64,000 nucleotides of DNA, from assembly GCA_963555705.1 (NCBI GenBank), contig OY743181.1, forward strand, positions 27,780,513-27,844,512, written 5' to 3'. The notes under the pieces were generated by a model. The model had not been told where the DNA came from and did no database searches. It saw only the letters and a list, made by a program, of their open reading frames with translations. The stretch comes from Ligustrum vulgare (lineage: Eukaryota > Streptophyta > Magnoliopsida > Lamiales > Oleaceae). A program made the position numbers and the translations under genes. Below are positions 46,931 through 58,690 of the stretch, in pieces (position 1 is the first letter of the stretch; every line of letters begins with the position of its first letter).

Positions 46931-47640
46931 GGGTGGGGGTGGGGATGGTGGGGTAGAGGTTGGGTGGGGCTAGAAAAAGTAGAAGAAATCATTTTTTGTG
47001 GTGAGGTAGGGTCAGGGTGGGTGGGTTGGTAGGGTGGGGTCGAGGTCGGGGTTGGAAAAGTAGAAGAAAAAAATTATTTTTTTTGGTGGGTGGGGTGGTC
47101 GGGGTGGGAAAAAGTAGAAGAAAAAAATTATTTTTTGAGTGAGGTGGGTAGGATGGGGTCTAGGTTGGGTTGGGGGTTGGAAAAAGTAGAAGAAAAAAAA
47201 TTATTTTTTGGGTGGGTGAGTGCGTGGGTGCGGTGGGGTGGGGTGGGGTGGTTGTGGTGAAGTGTGAAAAAATAGAAGTAAAATAATTTTTTGATGGGGT
47301 ATGGTGGGTGGCGGGGTGGGGTGCGGTGCGGTGGGATGGGGTGGGACGGTTGGGGGGGAGTTTGAAAAAATAGAAGAAAAATCATTTTTGGGTGGAGTGG
47401 GGGTGTTTGGGTGGGGTGTAAAAAATAGAAGAAAAATCATTTTTGGATGGGGGTAGGGTGAGATAGGATGGGATGGGACGGGTGGTGGGTGGGTGGGTGA
47501 GATGAGAAAAAAATAGAAGTAAAATTATTCTTGTGGTGTGGTGTGGTGTGGTGTGGGTGGGTGGGTGGGGGTGGGGGTGGGTGAGTTGCCGTGGTGGGGT
47601 GGGGTGGGGTGAGTGCGGGGTTGGGTTGGGTTGGGATGGA
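46930..47640 (+). repeat. G-rich minisatellite with G-quadruplex potential
   Basis: Tandem diverged units of about 50-90 bases, each combining a GGGTGGGGTGG-type G-rich part with AAAAAGTAGAAGAAAAAAAT and TATTTTTTGGG. At least eight occurrences of the AGAAG block. The segment 47,555-47,581 has six G3-or-longer runs separated by single T residues, a strong quadruplex motif on the + strand. It ends about 330 bases before the Vms1-type start codon. Confidence 0.85.
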
Positions 47641-47965
47641 GTGGTTGTGGATTAGATATTGTTTTGATTTTATTATGTAATATTATATAAATTTTAATTT
47701 AATATATAAATGATAATTATTATAATATTATATTAATTAATTAAGTAATTAGCACCCGATTTTTGAAAAAAAATCTTAAGTTTGTTATTATGTTTAAAAA
47801 GTGAAAGTTTTATTTGTATAATTTTGTACTTTTCCGAAAAAGTATACCAAACTGAGGCTTTTTATAATCAAAATTTTGCCAAACACATTGCAAGGATCTT
47901 ACCCAAAAGCACCTTTACCTATTGTTGAATTTCAAATTCAACTCAAAAGGCTTCGTTTGACGACC
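47641..47965 (+). promoter_or_regulatory. Upstream region / 5' UTR of the Vms1-type gene
   Basis: 325 AT-rich bases before the start codon. TTTTTATAATC near 47,859 could be a TATA-like element about 105 bases upstream of the ATG, and ACCAAACTGAGGC near 47,847 looks like a MITE end. No promoter can be proved from sequence alone. Confidence 0.3.
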
Positions 47966-50900
47966 ATGGCGAGTGCTGTAAATCAACCAACAAAACAAAA
48001 GCAAGACGATCCAAAACGACATCGTTCCATATTCGAACTCCCGCAGGATTTCTTCGATTCCTGCCGCCTCCTCCATTCCCAATTGGCAACTCTTTCCGAT
48101 TATACTTCCAAACTCTCTATCCAAACCCCCGACGACGCGGTTGAGGAATCAAAACTCTATGAGGAAATCATCAGTGATGATGTTAATATTAGCAGTAGTT
48201 ATAAGAATAATAATGTTAATGTTACACAGAGATGGTCCTGCAACACTTGCAAGGTGGAATTCGAGTCTCTCCAAGACCAGCGCTCTCATTTCAAATCTGA
48301 CATTCACCGCTTCAATGTATTATTCTCTCTTCCCTTTTATTTTTCAAGTATTTTCTGTTTTTGTTATGTATGCAATTTTAATATAACCATGATAATCATT
48401 TTATTTAATTATGTGTTGGCTTCTCTGGGCAGTATAACCCTTCACACTGCTGGGAAAGCCAAAAAAGAAGCCGATTTTTGGCTTTTAAGTAAACCAAACA
48501 TGCTCTGTGTGAAATAATCATCTTCTATAATCACGCAAATGTGGTTGTATATCAGAATTCGCCTTGTGAAGTAAATGGTTGATTGACAACTAGCCCTTGA
48601 AATTTCATGTTTACCAAGGAAGAAGTATTAAAACTGGTGACACGAGGGTGAAGTTTGATGACTTCCTCTTGAGAATTTCAGTTTTCAAATTATCTGTGGT
48701 TCTTGAAATTAATATTTTATTTGATATGAATCAGTTTGTTCAAATCAAAATTATAGAGAAACTTATGCTGCGATGGGAATTTTCGATCAAATTGTTTTCC
48801 TAGTTTATGGAATTAGGAGGACTAGCATAACAAGTGAACTAGTTCATGATATCAAATATAAATAATTCAATTATTATTTACAGGTAGTACTTTTATACTT
48901 GCTATAATGCAGTGTTAGAAAAACTATGAACTTTCTTTCTTTCGTTCTCTTTATTTTTATTTTTTGCTTTTGCATTTGATGTAGGCTTTGGAACTGTTGT
49001 TATTTGTTAGTAAGAATCACATGCCTATATGCTTTTTTTGCTACGCGTAGTCCCGGTTTCAAGCTTTGGATTTGCGCTATCATAACTTTTGAAAGTTCTC
49101 TTTGCTGATGACAATGGGACTCTAATTAATTGTGATACACTCATATTGTAGGAAATTCTGTAATTAACTTTTGCCTTATTCTGTGCGAATGAGATGAAGA
49201 CAGTTGCAAAATGTCCTTCTCTTTCGCTGACCCACAAAACATGATTGTTTGTATTATGTCAGTGATTTACCTACCTGTGAACATTTGATCTCAGATAAAG
49301 CTAAGTATTGCTGGAAAAGAAATTATTAAGGAGGAAGACTTTGACGAAACGTTTGATTCTTTGAACATAGACTATGACATATCAAGCATTTCAGGATCAG
49401 AAGATGAAGATGAGAGAGAAACTGGCCACTTCGATGACAGGAAACATGGATTTGGCGGAATTTCAAAGAATAAAATACTTGTACAGTTGCAGACTGGGGA
49501 GAGAATTTCAGTTTGGAAAAGTTTACTTCTTGATGAGTCTGTCAGCATTTCATTCGAAAATGACAAGTCTGCTCTCATAGATGGTGGAGAGCGTATGCCA
49601 TATTTGACCGATAGGGAAGTGACTGGAAAACTGAATTCTCTCATCTGTGAACCTAGAGACAAAACCCACTTGAGGATTGTGTTACTTGCAAAGGGTGGGC
49701 ACTTTGCTGGCTGTGTATTTGATGGAAATTCAATTGTGGCTCACAAAACATTCCACAGGTTAGTCGCTTGATTAGAAGTAGCTTATTTCCATTGAGCATC
49801 TTATTGGAATACCTAAGGTCGAGAGACACAATGCAACTCTCCTTTTTTCTATGATGCATATACATATGCATGATGATTGATGCATTTTCTATTTTGATGG
49901 CAACAGATAGTTCATTTCTATAATATGATCAATAATAATCATATCCCCATTTCCGTGAATCACTTATATATATGGTTTCTCTCTGATTATCCATGGGAGT
50001 GCATGCATATGTGAGCTTTGTAGAGGTTGATTCAGATATTGATGAGTGCATATAGTTTTTGTCATAGATTCTACATCGTTATGCACTTTGAACATTATCA
50101 TCATTGAACTACTTCTACGTCGTTATGCTTTTTGAATATGATCATCATTGAACTACTTTTACATCGTTATGCACTTTGAACATGATCATCATTGAACTCT
50201 CTTTTTTTGGCTGTGTAATCTGCATTTGTTCTGTGGAAAAGTTTATTACTTCTATGCTATGTTGTCAGACTCTTTATTTTTTAAGAAGTATTTGTGTTGA
50301 CACATGAGTACGGGATAAGGATTTGAGATCCTTCTCGGATCCTTTAAACCAAATGAAGAAAATTTATATCATTTAAATTAAAAGAGGAGTATTTATATTC
50401 CCAAGAAATGCATATATAATTACCAATATATAAATTTATATAGTAATTTGAAGTTCATAAGATAAGATGTATTTATGTACCCGTATCCGAAATTTAGACA
50501 TTTTTTTTTCCCGTGTCCATGTATCCTAGTCCTAAATTTTATAAAAAGAAGGATCCGACACTCGGATTCGTACCCATATTAGATACTCGTACCTGAGTCC
50601 GAGCATCATAACTTCTATGTCGTTTTATGCACTTTGGACATGATCATCATTGAACTCTCTTTTTTGGTAGTGTAATCTGCATTTTCTTTAGATCATTAGT
50701 TTGAGATTTGTTTGGAGGACAATGGTTTACTTGCAGGGTTTCTTTCATGTAGATATGTTGTACGGGCAAAAGCTGGTAAAAAGCAGTCATCAAAAGATGC
50801 AAGTGCTCGGGGTATTCATTCTGCTGGAGCGTCGCTTCGTCGATACAATGAACTCGCTCTTAAAAAAGTATCATTGTTGACTCTTAAATAATGAAGAGAT

Positions 50901-53900
50901 ATTTCTAGTATTTTTGCTGGCAATATTTCCCAGTTAATTGAACATAGACTCTCTAACTAAAAGATAAGAACATCATGATTAAAATTCTCAAACTGAGCCT
51001 CTGTTTGATCCCCAATTATTTTTAACTCATTTTTCTTCGATACTAAATTTTAATCACATTTTAACAATAAAATATTCTACACACAAATCCAAAAATTTCT
51101 CTCATTTTCAACCACTAAATATCCATTCAATCACTATTCAAAACTCTTTTTTTTTTTGACCAAATAGTGGCAATCAAATAGTGGCCAAGTATATTTAGTT
51201 TTTTCTCCATTGTTTATGACTTCCCAGTTCTCATATAATGCTTTTTGGGATTATGTCATGTTTGTGCCTAACACCTAAAGTCCAAACTCTTGTCCTGGTT
51301 GATAGTTCTGCACATAATGCCTAGCATATGTGGGATCTGAGTTCAAGATTAAACTGGTAAGAAAACAGATACATGATATATGCTAAACTCAATTTCAAAG
51401 GAGTGCAATACACACTCTTATAAAAGGATTCTTTAATGAATTTTTGGAAGCAAGGAATTGCTGAACACACAATTAAATAAATACATTTGTTCTCTTTATA
51501 ACAGTTTTAAGCTTTTAGATATATTAGTTCCACATGGTCTCAGAGAATACGAAGTACCTAAGTGAAGTCTTGTCGTCACTTGCATAAGAAAATTAGCCTT
51601 TGATATTTCGGTATGCACATGGGGGACATGTTGACGGAAATTTCATGATAAACATGTTGAAGGAAAATTCATAATATAATTTATCGTCTTTCTAACAACT
51701 TAAGCTTGTAGATGAAGTGGTTTAACATAAATGCTAAGATTTTCTATTGAATTTATGTACTTTTGGATACTGGACTAAATTCTTTCTTCTTAATGATCAG
51801 GATATTCAAGAACTGTTTACTGCTTGGAAGCCTCATTTTTCGGTTTCATCTTGCATTTTCTTACATGCTCCTTCAAATAATCGACAACTTTTCTTTGAAG
51901 GAGAGAAACCTTATTTTATCTGTCAGCGTCATGCGATTCGAAATATTCCATTGACTATTAGGAGACCTACATATAAGGAAGCGAGACGTGTATACAGTTT
52001 GTTGACACAAATTTCCCCTGAGGCTGAGATTAGTGAGGAGACAACAATTAATACAAGAGAAGATGTATTATCAGGTGCGACTATTATGAGCAGTAGGTAC
52101 TCTGACTCCAGCAGAATGGAGTTGAGGGAAAATTTGGAGACTAGAGAAACTATTGAAGCTTGTTCCAGTGTCGACAAGATAGATAATTTGTCTGTATCAG
52201 GTGAGGAAGAGATGGATGGTGAATTTATTGGTGGAATATCTACTGCTTTACATGAAGCAGCAATGTCTGGAAATGCTCAAAAAGCTCTAGAGCTCCTGGA
52301 ACAGGGTCTGGATCCTTGTATTAAAGATGAGAGGGGGCGAACACCGTATATGCTTGCCAGTGAGAAGGAAGTAAGAAATACTTTTAGACGTTTCATGGCA
52401 TCTAACCTTGATAAGTGGGATTGGCAAGCTGCTAAGGTCCCTGGTGTACTGACGAAAGAGATGGAGGAATCCCAAGCTATAAAACAGGTACAGGTGTTGC
52501 TTCACAAATATTATGATATTAGTTATACACCTAATTCTGTAGAATTTTTTCTTCTTCCTCAGAAATTCTGTTAGATAGTAGCTTTCAACATCCTCACTTG
52601 AAAGCTGATTATGTTGGCAGTTGACTGAATGTTTTATCTTCCTGGTGCGAATTGATGTTTTAGATGTGGATTCCAATAAGCTGTGATCCTAATGCATTAG
52701 GGAATGTCTCAGCACTAGCAGTGAAATATCGAGATAATTCTTTTTAATCTCTTTTGTACCCAATTTCATATGAAATTAATGATAGCTTGAACAGGTTTTC
52801 CTTACGTTAACATCATCCTTTTTTTTTTTACCTTCTAATCCCATTTTGCAAGAAATAAATTAATGAATTTTATCTTTTTCTTAAAATACTTAATAGTTTA
52901 GTTAGGAAAATGTCATCCTCCACCTAGGTTCTGAACTTGCCCATCATATTGGAATCTGGATTCCTTTTCAAAAATCAAAAGTACCACTAAACTTATTTAA
53001 ACAAGATAAGATTATCAAAATCCAAGCCTTGTTTATAAACAACTCATTTTCCCAAACCACTTTTTAACCACGCACGTTTTCCCAAATCACTTTTCAACCA
53101 CATATTTTACCTTGAATAAATCACATTGTTTGTTTATAAACAAACAACTTTTACCAAACAGAGATATCAATTATAAATTGAATAAATCACATCGTTTGTT
53201 TATAAACAAACATCTTTTACCTAACAGAGATATCAATTATAAATTCTTGCTCTTGTTTATTTTCACCCTTGGGCTTCCTTTTGTCTATATTACAGAAAGC
53301 CAAAATTTGCCTCAATGTAATGTTGACAATTCAAAATTTTATTTACATGCTCATCTATTGGATTTCTCAACCATTAAAACATGTGTTGCCTTTTGCCTTT
53401 TGTTTCAAATGCTTTAATGTGTGTTCACCAATAGATTTTATTTTTTTTAAAGGCCAAGTTAACACAAAAATGTTTCATTCTTTCATGAAGGGGTGAAGGA
53501 TTTACAAATGCAGTATGAAATTTCTCTTAGAAAATTCTGTTTCTCTGCTTTGTAAATCCTGAATCCAAAATAGCGCTCAGAGCAGTAGTTTATTTGTAGA
53601 CATTCCATGGATGGTTAACATGATACAACAAGAAGGTTGTCACTTTGAGGCATTTGGAAAATATGTGGGCTTATTAATTTTAGATCCTACATATTTTTCT
53701 CTAGTTGTGTGTTTCAACATTCTAAACCATTATTATTGTTGTTGTTGTTATTTTATTTTTTGCATTTTTCCAGGCTGAGAAAGATGCCAAGAGGAAAGCA
53801 AAAGCAAAAGAAAGGAAAAAATTACGTAGAGCAAAAGAAAAGAAAGCTCAGGTATATTCATTTTCTGAGAATCTATTCAAATTCTTTCAGATATTCATTA

Positions 53901-54818
53901 AGGAGATGATTTAAAAGTTACACTACTTAGTTACTTCAAGCTTCAAGGCTATTCATTTTTTATAAAAGTTGTTTTTTTTTTTTTTTTTTAATTACAATTA
54001 TAATTTTGCGTTCATCATGTTGGAGCATTGGTTGGGGAGAGGGGTTTCTTGAATTATTAAAAATGATAGAAATTCACTTGCAATTTTTACTTCTTATTGA
54101 ATAATAGCCATCATTCAAGAGGAACGCTACTGCTACCTGTCTATCGTACTTTCATATTTATTCATTTATGCAGAGATATGATATATTTTGTTAACTTAGA
54201 AATGATGCTTCATCTTTCTAACATTCCTGTGATGGCGACAGTCTGAAGCTGCTGAATCCCAGAATACTTCAGCTGTGTTGGAAACTCATGGACCCACTCC
54301 AATTTCGTCTCATAAAGGACATTCTCAATCTAGTCGTCCTCCAATAATCTCTAAAGAGGTTTCATTGCATACACTTGCTATTTTTTCAGTGGTTATGAGC
54401 ATCATATTTTTGACTTGTGGTGAGACGAAAACTCACGAATTTAAGTTATTTGACTGTAATATCATCACCTTGTGTGGAGGCTTTTTGATGGTCTTATGGA
54501 CTATTAAATTTGCCTAATCATCTTCCGTGTACACTTAAACAACCTCTTTACCTTCCATTTAACCAGGAAGAACTGAAAAGAATTCAAGACGCTGAGAGGG
54601 AAAAGAGAGCTGCTGCAGCTGAGAGAAGAATAGCAGCACTCAGAGCTGGAGACAAGACTGGATCAATTGATGCTCCAAGCAATACAGGTGGAACTGATAT
54701 TTTATGCTCGTGTTGCCATGTGTCGTTGGCTGGTAAAGTACCCTTTCACCGGTATAATTATAAGTACTGCAGCACATCATGCATGCACGTGCACAGAGAG
54801 ATCCTTGAGGATGAATGA
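47966..54818 (+). CDS. VMS1: ANKZF1/Vms1-type peptidyl-tRNA hydrolase, 7 exons, complete
   Basis: Exons 47966-48316, 49295-49758, 50753-50867, 51801-52487, 53774-53851, 54242-54358 and 54567-54818 join at GT/AG sites in consistent phase to 687 residues. ATG at 47,966 was chosen because protein similarity starts there; the frame is open farther upstream. Domains: C2H2-like finger CNTCKVEFESLQDQRSHFKS near 93-117; VLRF1, about 190-350, with KAGKKQSSKD (Q283 aligns with the catalytic Gln) and SAGASLRRYNE; ankyrin segment, about 458-510; Lys/Arg/Ala-rich coiled coil, 540-565 and 605-630; VIM RX5AAX2R at 615-625; C-terminal CSCCHVSLAGKVPFHRYN with further Cys/His. Family members cleave peptidyl-tRNA on stalled 60S subunits and recruit p97/CDC48. 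Length is normal. A six-base alternative donor at 52,494 is possible for exon 4. Confidence 0.93.
50060..50250 (+). repeat. Tandem repeats, about 54-base unit, Vms1-type intron 2
   Basis: Three adjacent units of the form CTTCTACGTCGTTATGC, then CTTTGAACATGATCATCATT and GAACTA. A fourth unit lies at 50,611-50,692, beyond the MITE, with the same downstream GTGTAATCTGCATTT tail. Confidence 0.8.
50257..50610. mobile_element. Mutator-type MITE with 9-bp duplication
   Basis: 354 bases. Ends CTATGTTGTCAGACTC and GAGTCCGAGCATCATA are imperfect inverted repeats. Flanked by ACTTCTATG on both sides (50,248-50,256; 50,611-50,619). Nine-base duplications fit the Mutator superfamily, but the site lies in a local repeat that also contains ACTTCTA, so an 8-base hAT reading is possible. 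Non-coding; in intron 2. Confidence 0.65.
50996..51185. mobile_element. MITE, GAGCCTCTGTTTGAT end, in intron 3
   Basis: Interior CATTTTAACAATAAAATATT, CTACACACAAATCCAAAAAT matches the 7,759 family. The right end GACCAAATAGTGGC is duplicated as AATCAAATAGTGGCC. It lies between exons 3 and 4 of the Vms1-type gene. Confidence 0.5.
53020..53246. repeat. MITE-like block with 66-base tandem duplication
   Basis: A GTTTATAAACAAAC-type inverted element whose right part (GAATAAATCACATTGTTTGT to AGAGATATCAATTATAAATT) is present twice, at 53,114 and 53,180. It lies in intron 4 of the Vms1-type gene. Confidence 0.75.
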
Positions 54819-55365
54819 GAAGTATGGACCCTTTTGACCTTGTTTCTCTACTTATAATTTGTTTTTATCCAATTGTCTTTACAATTTCATTTATTCCTGC
54901 CACTGGACCATATTGTTTCAAATACTTTTAAATTTACCAGTTTATCTAATAACTTGAATATATTCAAATTATGTTTCTTTGTTGTGCTGGTAATGCATCC
55001 TGTCGTGGCTTTGTTCTTATTAGTAGTTACTTAGTAAATTATTTTATCAAACAAATCATAATGATGGAAGGATACCTTGAGATATAATTTATATAGTAAT
55101 TTAAAAGAATAATATGAGACATAATCATCGTAAATAAGATGTTTGAAAATAAAAGAATTATAATGCAAGTTATGTGACACTGTCTGAAATATTGGTGGTT
55201 CAATCCAATAAGATCCCTAGTAAACCAAATATGGAAGGGATTAAACTTAGAAAAATTTGTTCAGGACCCAAATACTTAATTTGTCAGGATTAGAGACTCA
55301 CTATAACTTCTGCTATAGTTTCGAACACAGTCAAACTTCTGTGGTCGAAAAAATCATTAGAAAAT
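54819..55365. other. 3' UTR and downstream AT-rich spacer
   Basis: Directly after the Vms1-type stop. No canonical AATAAA, repeat or ORF of note was recognised. Confidence 0.5.
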
Positions 55366-55742
55366 ATGAGAGTCTTAGAAAAATACAAACAATATGTTAT
55401 AAATTATTGTAATTCACCAGATCAAAGAATGGACTTATATAGTAAGAAAACACGAGATAAAATTAGTATATTATTGGAAACCAAGTAGTTTGAATTTATG
55501 GATAATTCACAAGCATCCACTTTCAACGATTATGATCATAAATTGTATTTAGAAAGGACTCTTAGAAAAATACAAGCAATATGTTATAAATTATTGTAAT
55601 TTACCAGATCAAAGAATGAACTTATATAGTAAGAAAACACGAGATAAAATTAGTATATTATTGGAAACCAAGTAGTTTGAATTTATGGATAATTCACAAG
55701 CATCCACTTTCAACGATTATGATCATAAATTGTATTTAGAAA
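55366..55742 (+). repeat. Near-perfect tandem duplication, about 193-base unit
   Basis: The block starting CTTAGAAAAATACAAACAAT at 55,369 recurs at about 55,562, with only a few changes through to AATTGTATTTAGAAAG. The close match indicates a recent duplication. Each copy has the same coding-like frame with the same single internal TAG. Confidence 0.9.
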
Positions 55743-56112
55743 GATAAAGATATTTCATTTTTACTAGCTATTATCAAAAAATTTGAAAATGTATATTATG
55801 TTAGGCAATTTATATTCTACTGGACAATCAGAACTAAAAAATATATATGAAGATATTGACTATGCTTGCTCAAACAATATAGAATTCAACTTTGTTGAAA
55901 CAGTTAAAAATATAAATACAATTCATAAAATTATAAAAAAATATGAAGATATAGAAGAAGTTTAAGAAGGAATGATATTAGGAAATATAACTAAAAAAGA
56001 TCATCCCAAATCTTTCGAGAAATTATCAAAATATAGAACGATTTTAGAAGAATTTCAAAGGTTAGAAAAAATGAAAATATCCAAAAGTTCTAAATTGAAT
56101 CAACCTAACTAA
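55369..56112 (+). pseudogene. Degenerate coding-like block of unknown family
   Basis: Each duplicate unit reads as about 60 codons, Lys/Tyr-rich, interrupted by one TAG. Farther on, 55,783-56,112 is a single frame of about 110 codons broken by one TAA at 55,963-55,965. The amino-acid composition is rich in Lys, Asn, Ile and Glu, and the AT-rich codon use is unlike either gene here. It could be a decayed retroelement or an old integrated pararetrovirus-like segment, but no motif identifies it, so no function is assigned. Confidence 0.35.
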
Positions 56113-56317
56113 GTTAAAGGATACAACTTGCAAACACAACACAACACAGTAATTTAGTCCAGATACTATTCAAAATTTTGTCCTTATTATCATTATGTAC
56201 ATTATGGATGTATTTTTATGTATAAGTAGCATTTTAGAACTAAGTTTAGACTTTAAAAGCCAAAAAAAAGGGCATTTACTGCTGGAAGCCTCAGCACAGA
56301 GAAGGGGAAGTCATTCT

Positions 56318-57205
56318 AAGGTTCGTTTGGCACAACTGTTGTGAATAGAGTTTTTGTAGTAGAACTTTTTTAAAAATTGTTGTTAACAAAAAGGAGTTGA
56401 CTGCTTGGTTGTCATTTCAGAACGTACTACTAAGATTAAATTGATTGTTTGACAGCACAACTAAAAGTGTTTTGTATAAACTAACACTTATAATCATATC
56501 TCGTAGTTAACTAAAAATTAAATAATTATTTCACCTTAATGTTGAAATTTATATTGGAAAAAAATTAATTATTTCATAAAATATAATATTTCACTATTTT
56601 CAATATATTCCATATTTTATATTAATTAATTATGAAAAATATATTTTCAATTTATTTCATAAGATTTCATATATTATTAGTTAATGAATTATAATATTTC
56701 AATATATTTTCCATAAGAGTTATAGGGGAAAAAATTTGTCAATAAATTTTATTTTATTAATTAATAAAATATAATTTCATATTAATCAATAAAATATAAT
56801 ATTTCAATACATGTTATGAAAAATAATATATTTTCAACATATTTAATATTTTATTAATTAATAAAATATAATTTCATAATAATCAATAAAATATAATATT
56901 TTAGTACGAGATATGAAAAAATAATATATTTCAACATTATGAAAAAATCAATAAAATATTATATTTTAATACGAATTATGAAAAATAAGATATTTTCAAT
57001 TGATTTTATAATAAGATATTATATATTTCAGCTTTTTGTAAAAATGTTTTTTGGAAAAATTATAAATTTGAGCTTCTTTAAAACAGTTTAAAAAAAGTAG
57101 TGCTTTTTAATCACAATCAAATACCTATATTTTTTACTAAAAGTACTTCTAACATTCTAAAAATACTTTTAGACGTTTCAAAAGTCTTTTACCAAACAAA
57201 CACTA
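56318..57205. mobile_element. Possible large non-autonomous DNA element
   Basis: The left edge AAGGTTCGTTTGGCACAAC and right edge TACCAAACAAACACTATG are short inverted ends. The interior is almost wholly AT, with repeated AATAAAATATAATATTTCA units. No target duplication was confirmed. Confidence 0.35.
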
Positions 57206-57569
57206 TGTTCGACTGGTTAAGACCAGAATGTAACACAAGGTCATAAATGTTTACACTAAACCAGCGTCCTGCCTGCCAGTAAGTGAGAAATACAACATAT
57301 TTGATTATGTGATAAATCTGGGACTGGATCGAATGGCTGAAGCAAATCTCTAAGAAAGATAAAACAACGCCAAGGCATACAGGGCAACCGAGCATGAGAT
57401 TGTGTAGCTAATGGTAAGATTGAGGTAGGATTGCCCGGGGTTGAAATTTCCGTCTTATGTGTATAGAAATAAGTTTTACTGTAGCTAAAATTGATTTTGA
57501 GGATCACGAACTGTAGACATCCTTCCTTGTACCTACCTTCTTATGAAGAGTCTGCACAAGTTGTGTTTT

Positions 57570-58690
57570 TCACCTAATTAATAGCATATCCAATCTTCAA
57601 ATATGGATCCACCAGCTTATTTAGGAAGGTAACACATACTAAACTGGGAAGGAATTTCCAAACCACACATAATGCTTGTAAAATTGTAGTCAATAATAAG
57701 GCATAAATAATAATACCCAAATCTTGTGCCACTCCAACTGTTGACCATTGTTCAATTTGGGGAAGCATAATGCCTTTAAACTCCTTGAACGACTAACGGA
57801 AACGAAGAACGTTGTGAATAATGTAAAACTCAATGTCCCCCAGTGAGTTTACAACCTATTAATAGTATCCACTAATGATGTTTAAAACGATGTTAAACTA
57901 TTAAACAATTCTAAATCAATGAGTTAAGGCCCTAAAACTCCTCAACTGTTCATAGAGCTTGAAAACACCAATTTGTATAAAATCCATGACCATGTGAATG
58001 GTGGAGTTAAAGTTCCAGATATCAACCATTAAAAGTAATTGACCACAACGAGATAGGGACAATGGAATCAAGAAAATTAGCATAGAAAATCTAACATCTG
58101 CTATACATGTAAGTCACTGAAGTTTATATTCAATTTAAAAGAGTATTTTACAAAATTTAGTATAAAATCCATGTGAATGCAGTTCGAATTGCACATACCA
58201 TCCATTAGACATCCAACAAAAACGACGGTCAGCATGCTAAAATATGCATTACCTAGTCTACTTAAGAAATTTGTTTCATGATCCCCTGTTCTTGAAGATG
58301 CTTCAGCATATTCACCATTGTCACCCACCTCTATCCTCAAGATGAGTTCTTAATTTTCACATCACCCCTGCCAAGTATTTTCTTGTTCTGTACTTCTTTA
58401 TCATCATTAGAAAGCTTCACCTTCTGTTTCGATGTAAAGTGAGCCCCCCATTTACTTGACAACGACTCCAACATCGCTTTTTCCACAAGATTGCTGATAC
58501 TCAACCCTGTGCTGTGAATTCTTTCCAATCCGACCCCCATCCAGGTGACTAGACAGAAAGAATCGGAAAGAGAGATGAAATAGGCCTGGAAGGGCTTGAC
58601 TGGCAGAAACTGGAAGACACACTTCCCAATCTGTAGTAAGAACTTGTTTCTAAGACACGCAGATTCTAGTATTGGTCCAACTGAAGATGT
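57570..58690 (-). pseudogene. Minus-strand gene fragment of unknown family, frameshifted
   Basis: From 58,690 down to 58,345 the minus strand is open for about 115 codons with varied composition (for example MGVGLERIHSTGLSISNLVE). It hits TGA, and a second frame offset by one base continues at once (RIEVGDNGEYAEASSRTGDH and a hydrophobic stretch) to about 58,195. A separate hydrophobic piece (GVAQDLGIIIYALLLTTILQ) lies at 57,768-57,574. This looks like a broken gene or three exons of a membrane protein that I do not recognise. It stops exactly where the inverted-repeat element at 58,691 begins. Confidence 0.4.

Noticed and set aside
47128..47440. Pro/His/Thr-rich minus-strand ORFs
   Set aside because: Translation of the G-rich minisatellite.
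47876..47965. Earlier start for the Vms1-type protein
   Set aside because: The frame is open, but the added residues start from a non-ATG codon and do not look conserved; ATG at 47,966 fits the family.
54359..54517. Read-through of exon 6 into the following sequence
   Set aside because: The donor at 54,359 and the acceptor at 54,566 restore the conserved coiled coil and VIM motif; the read-through looks like intron.
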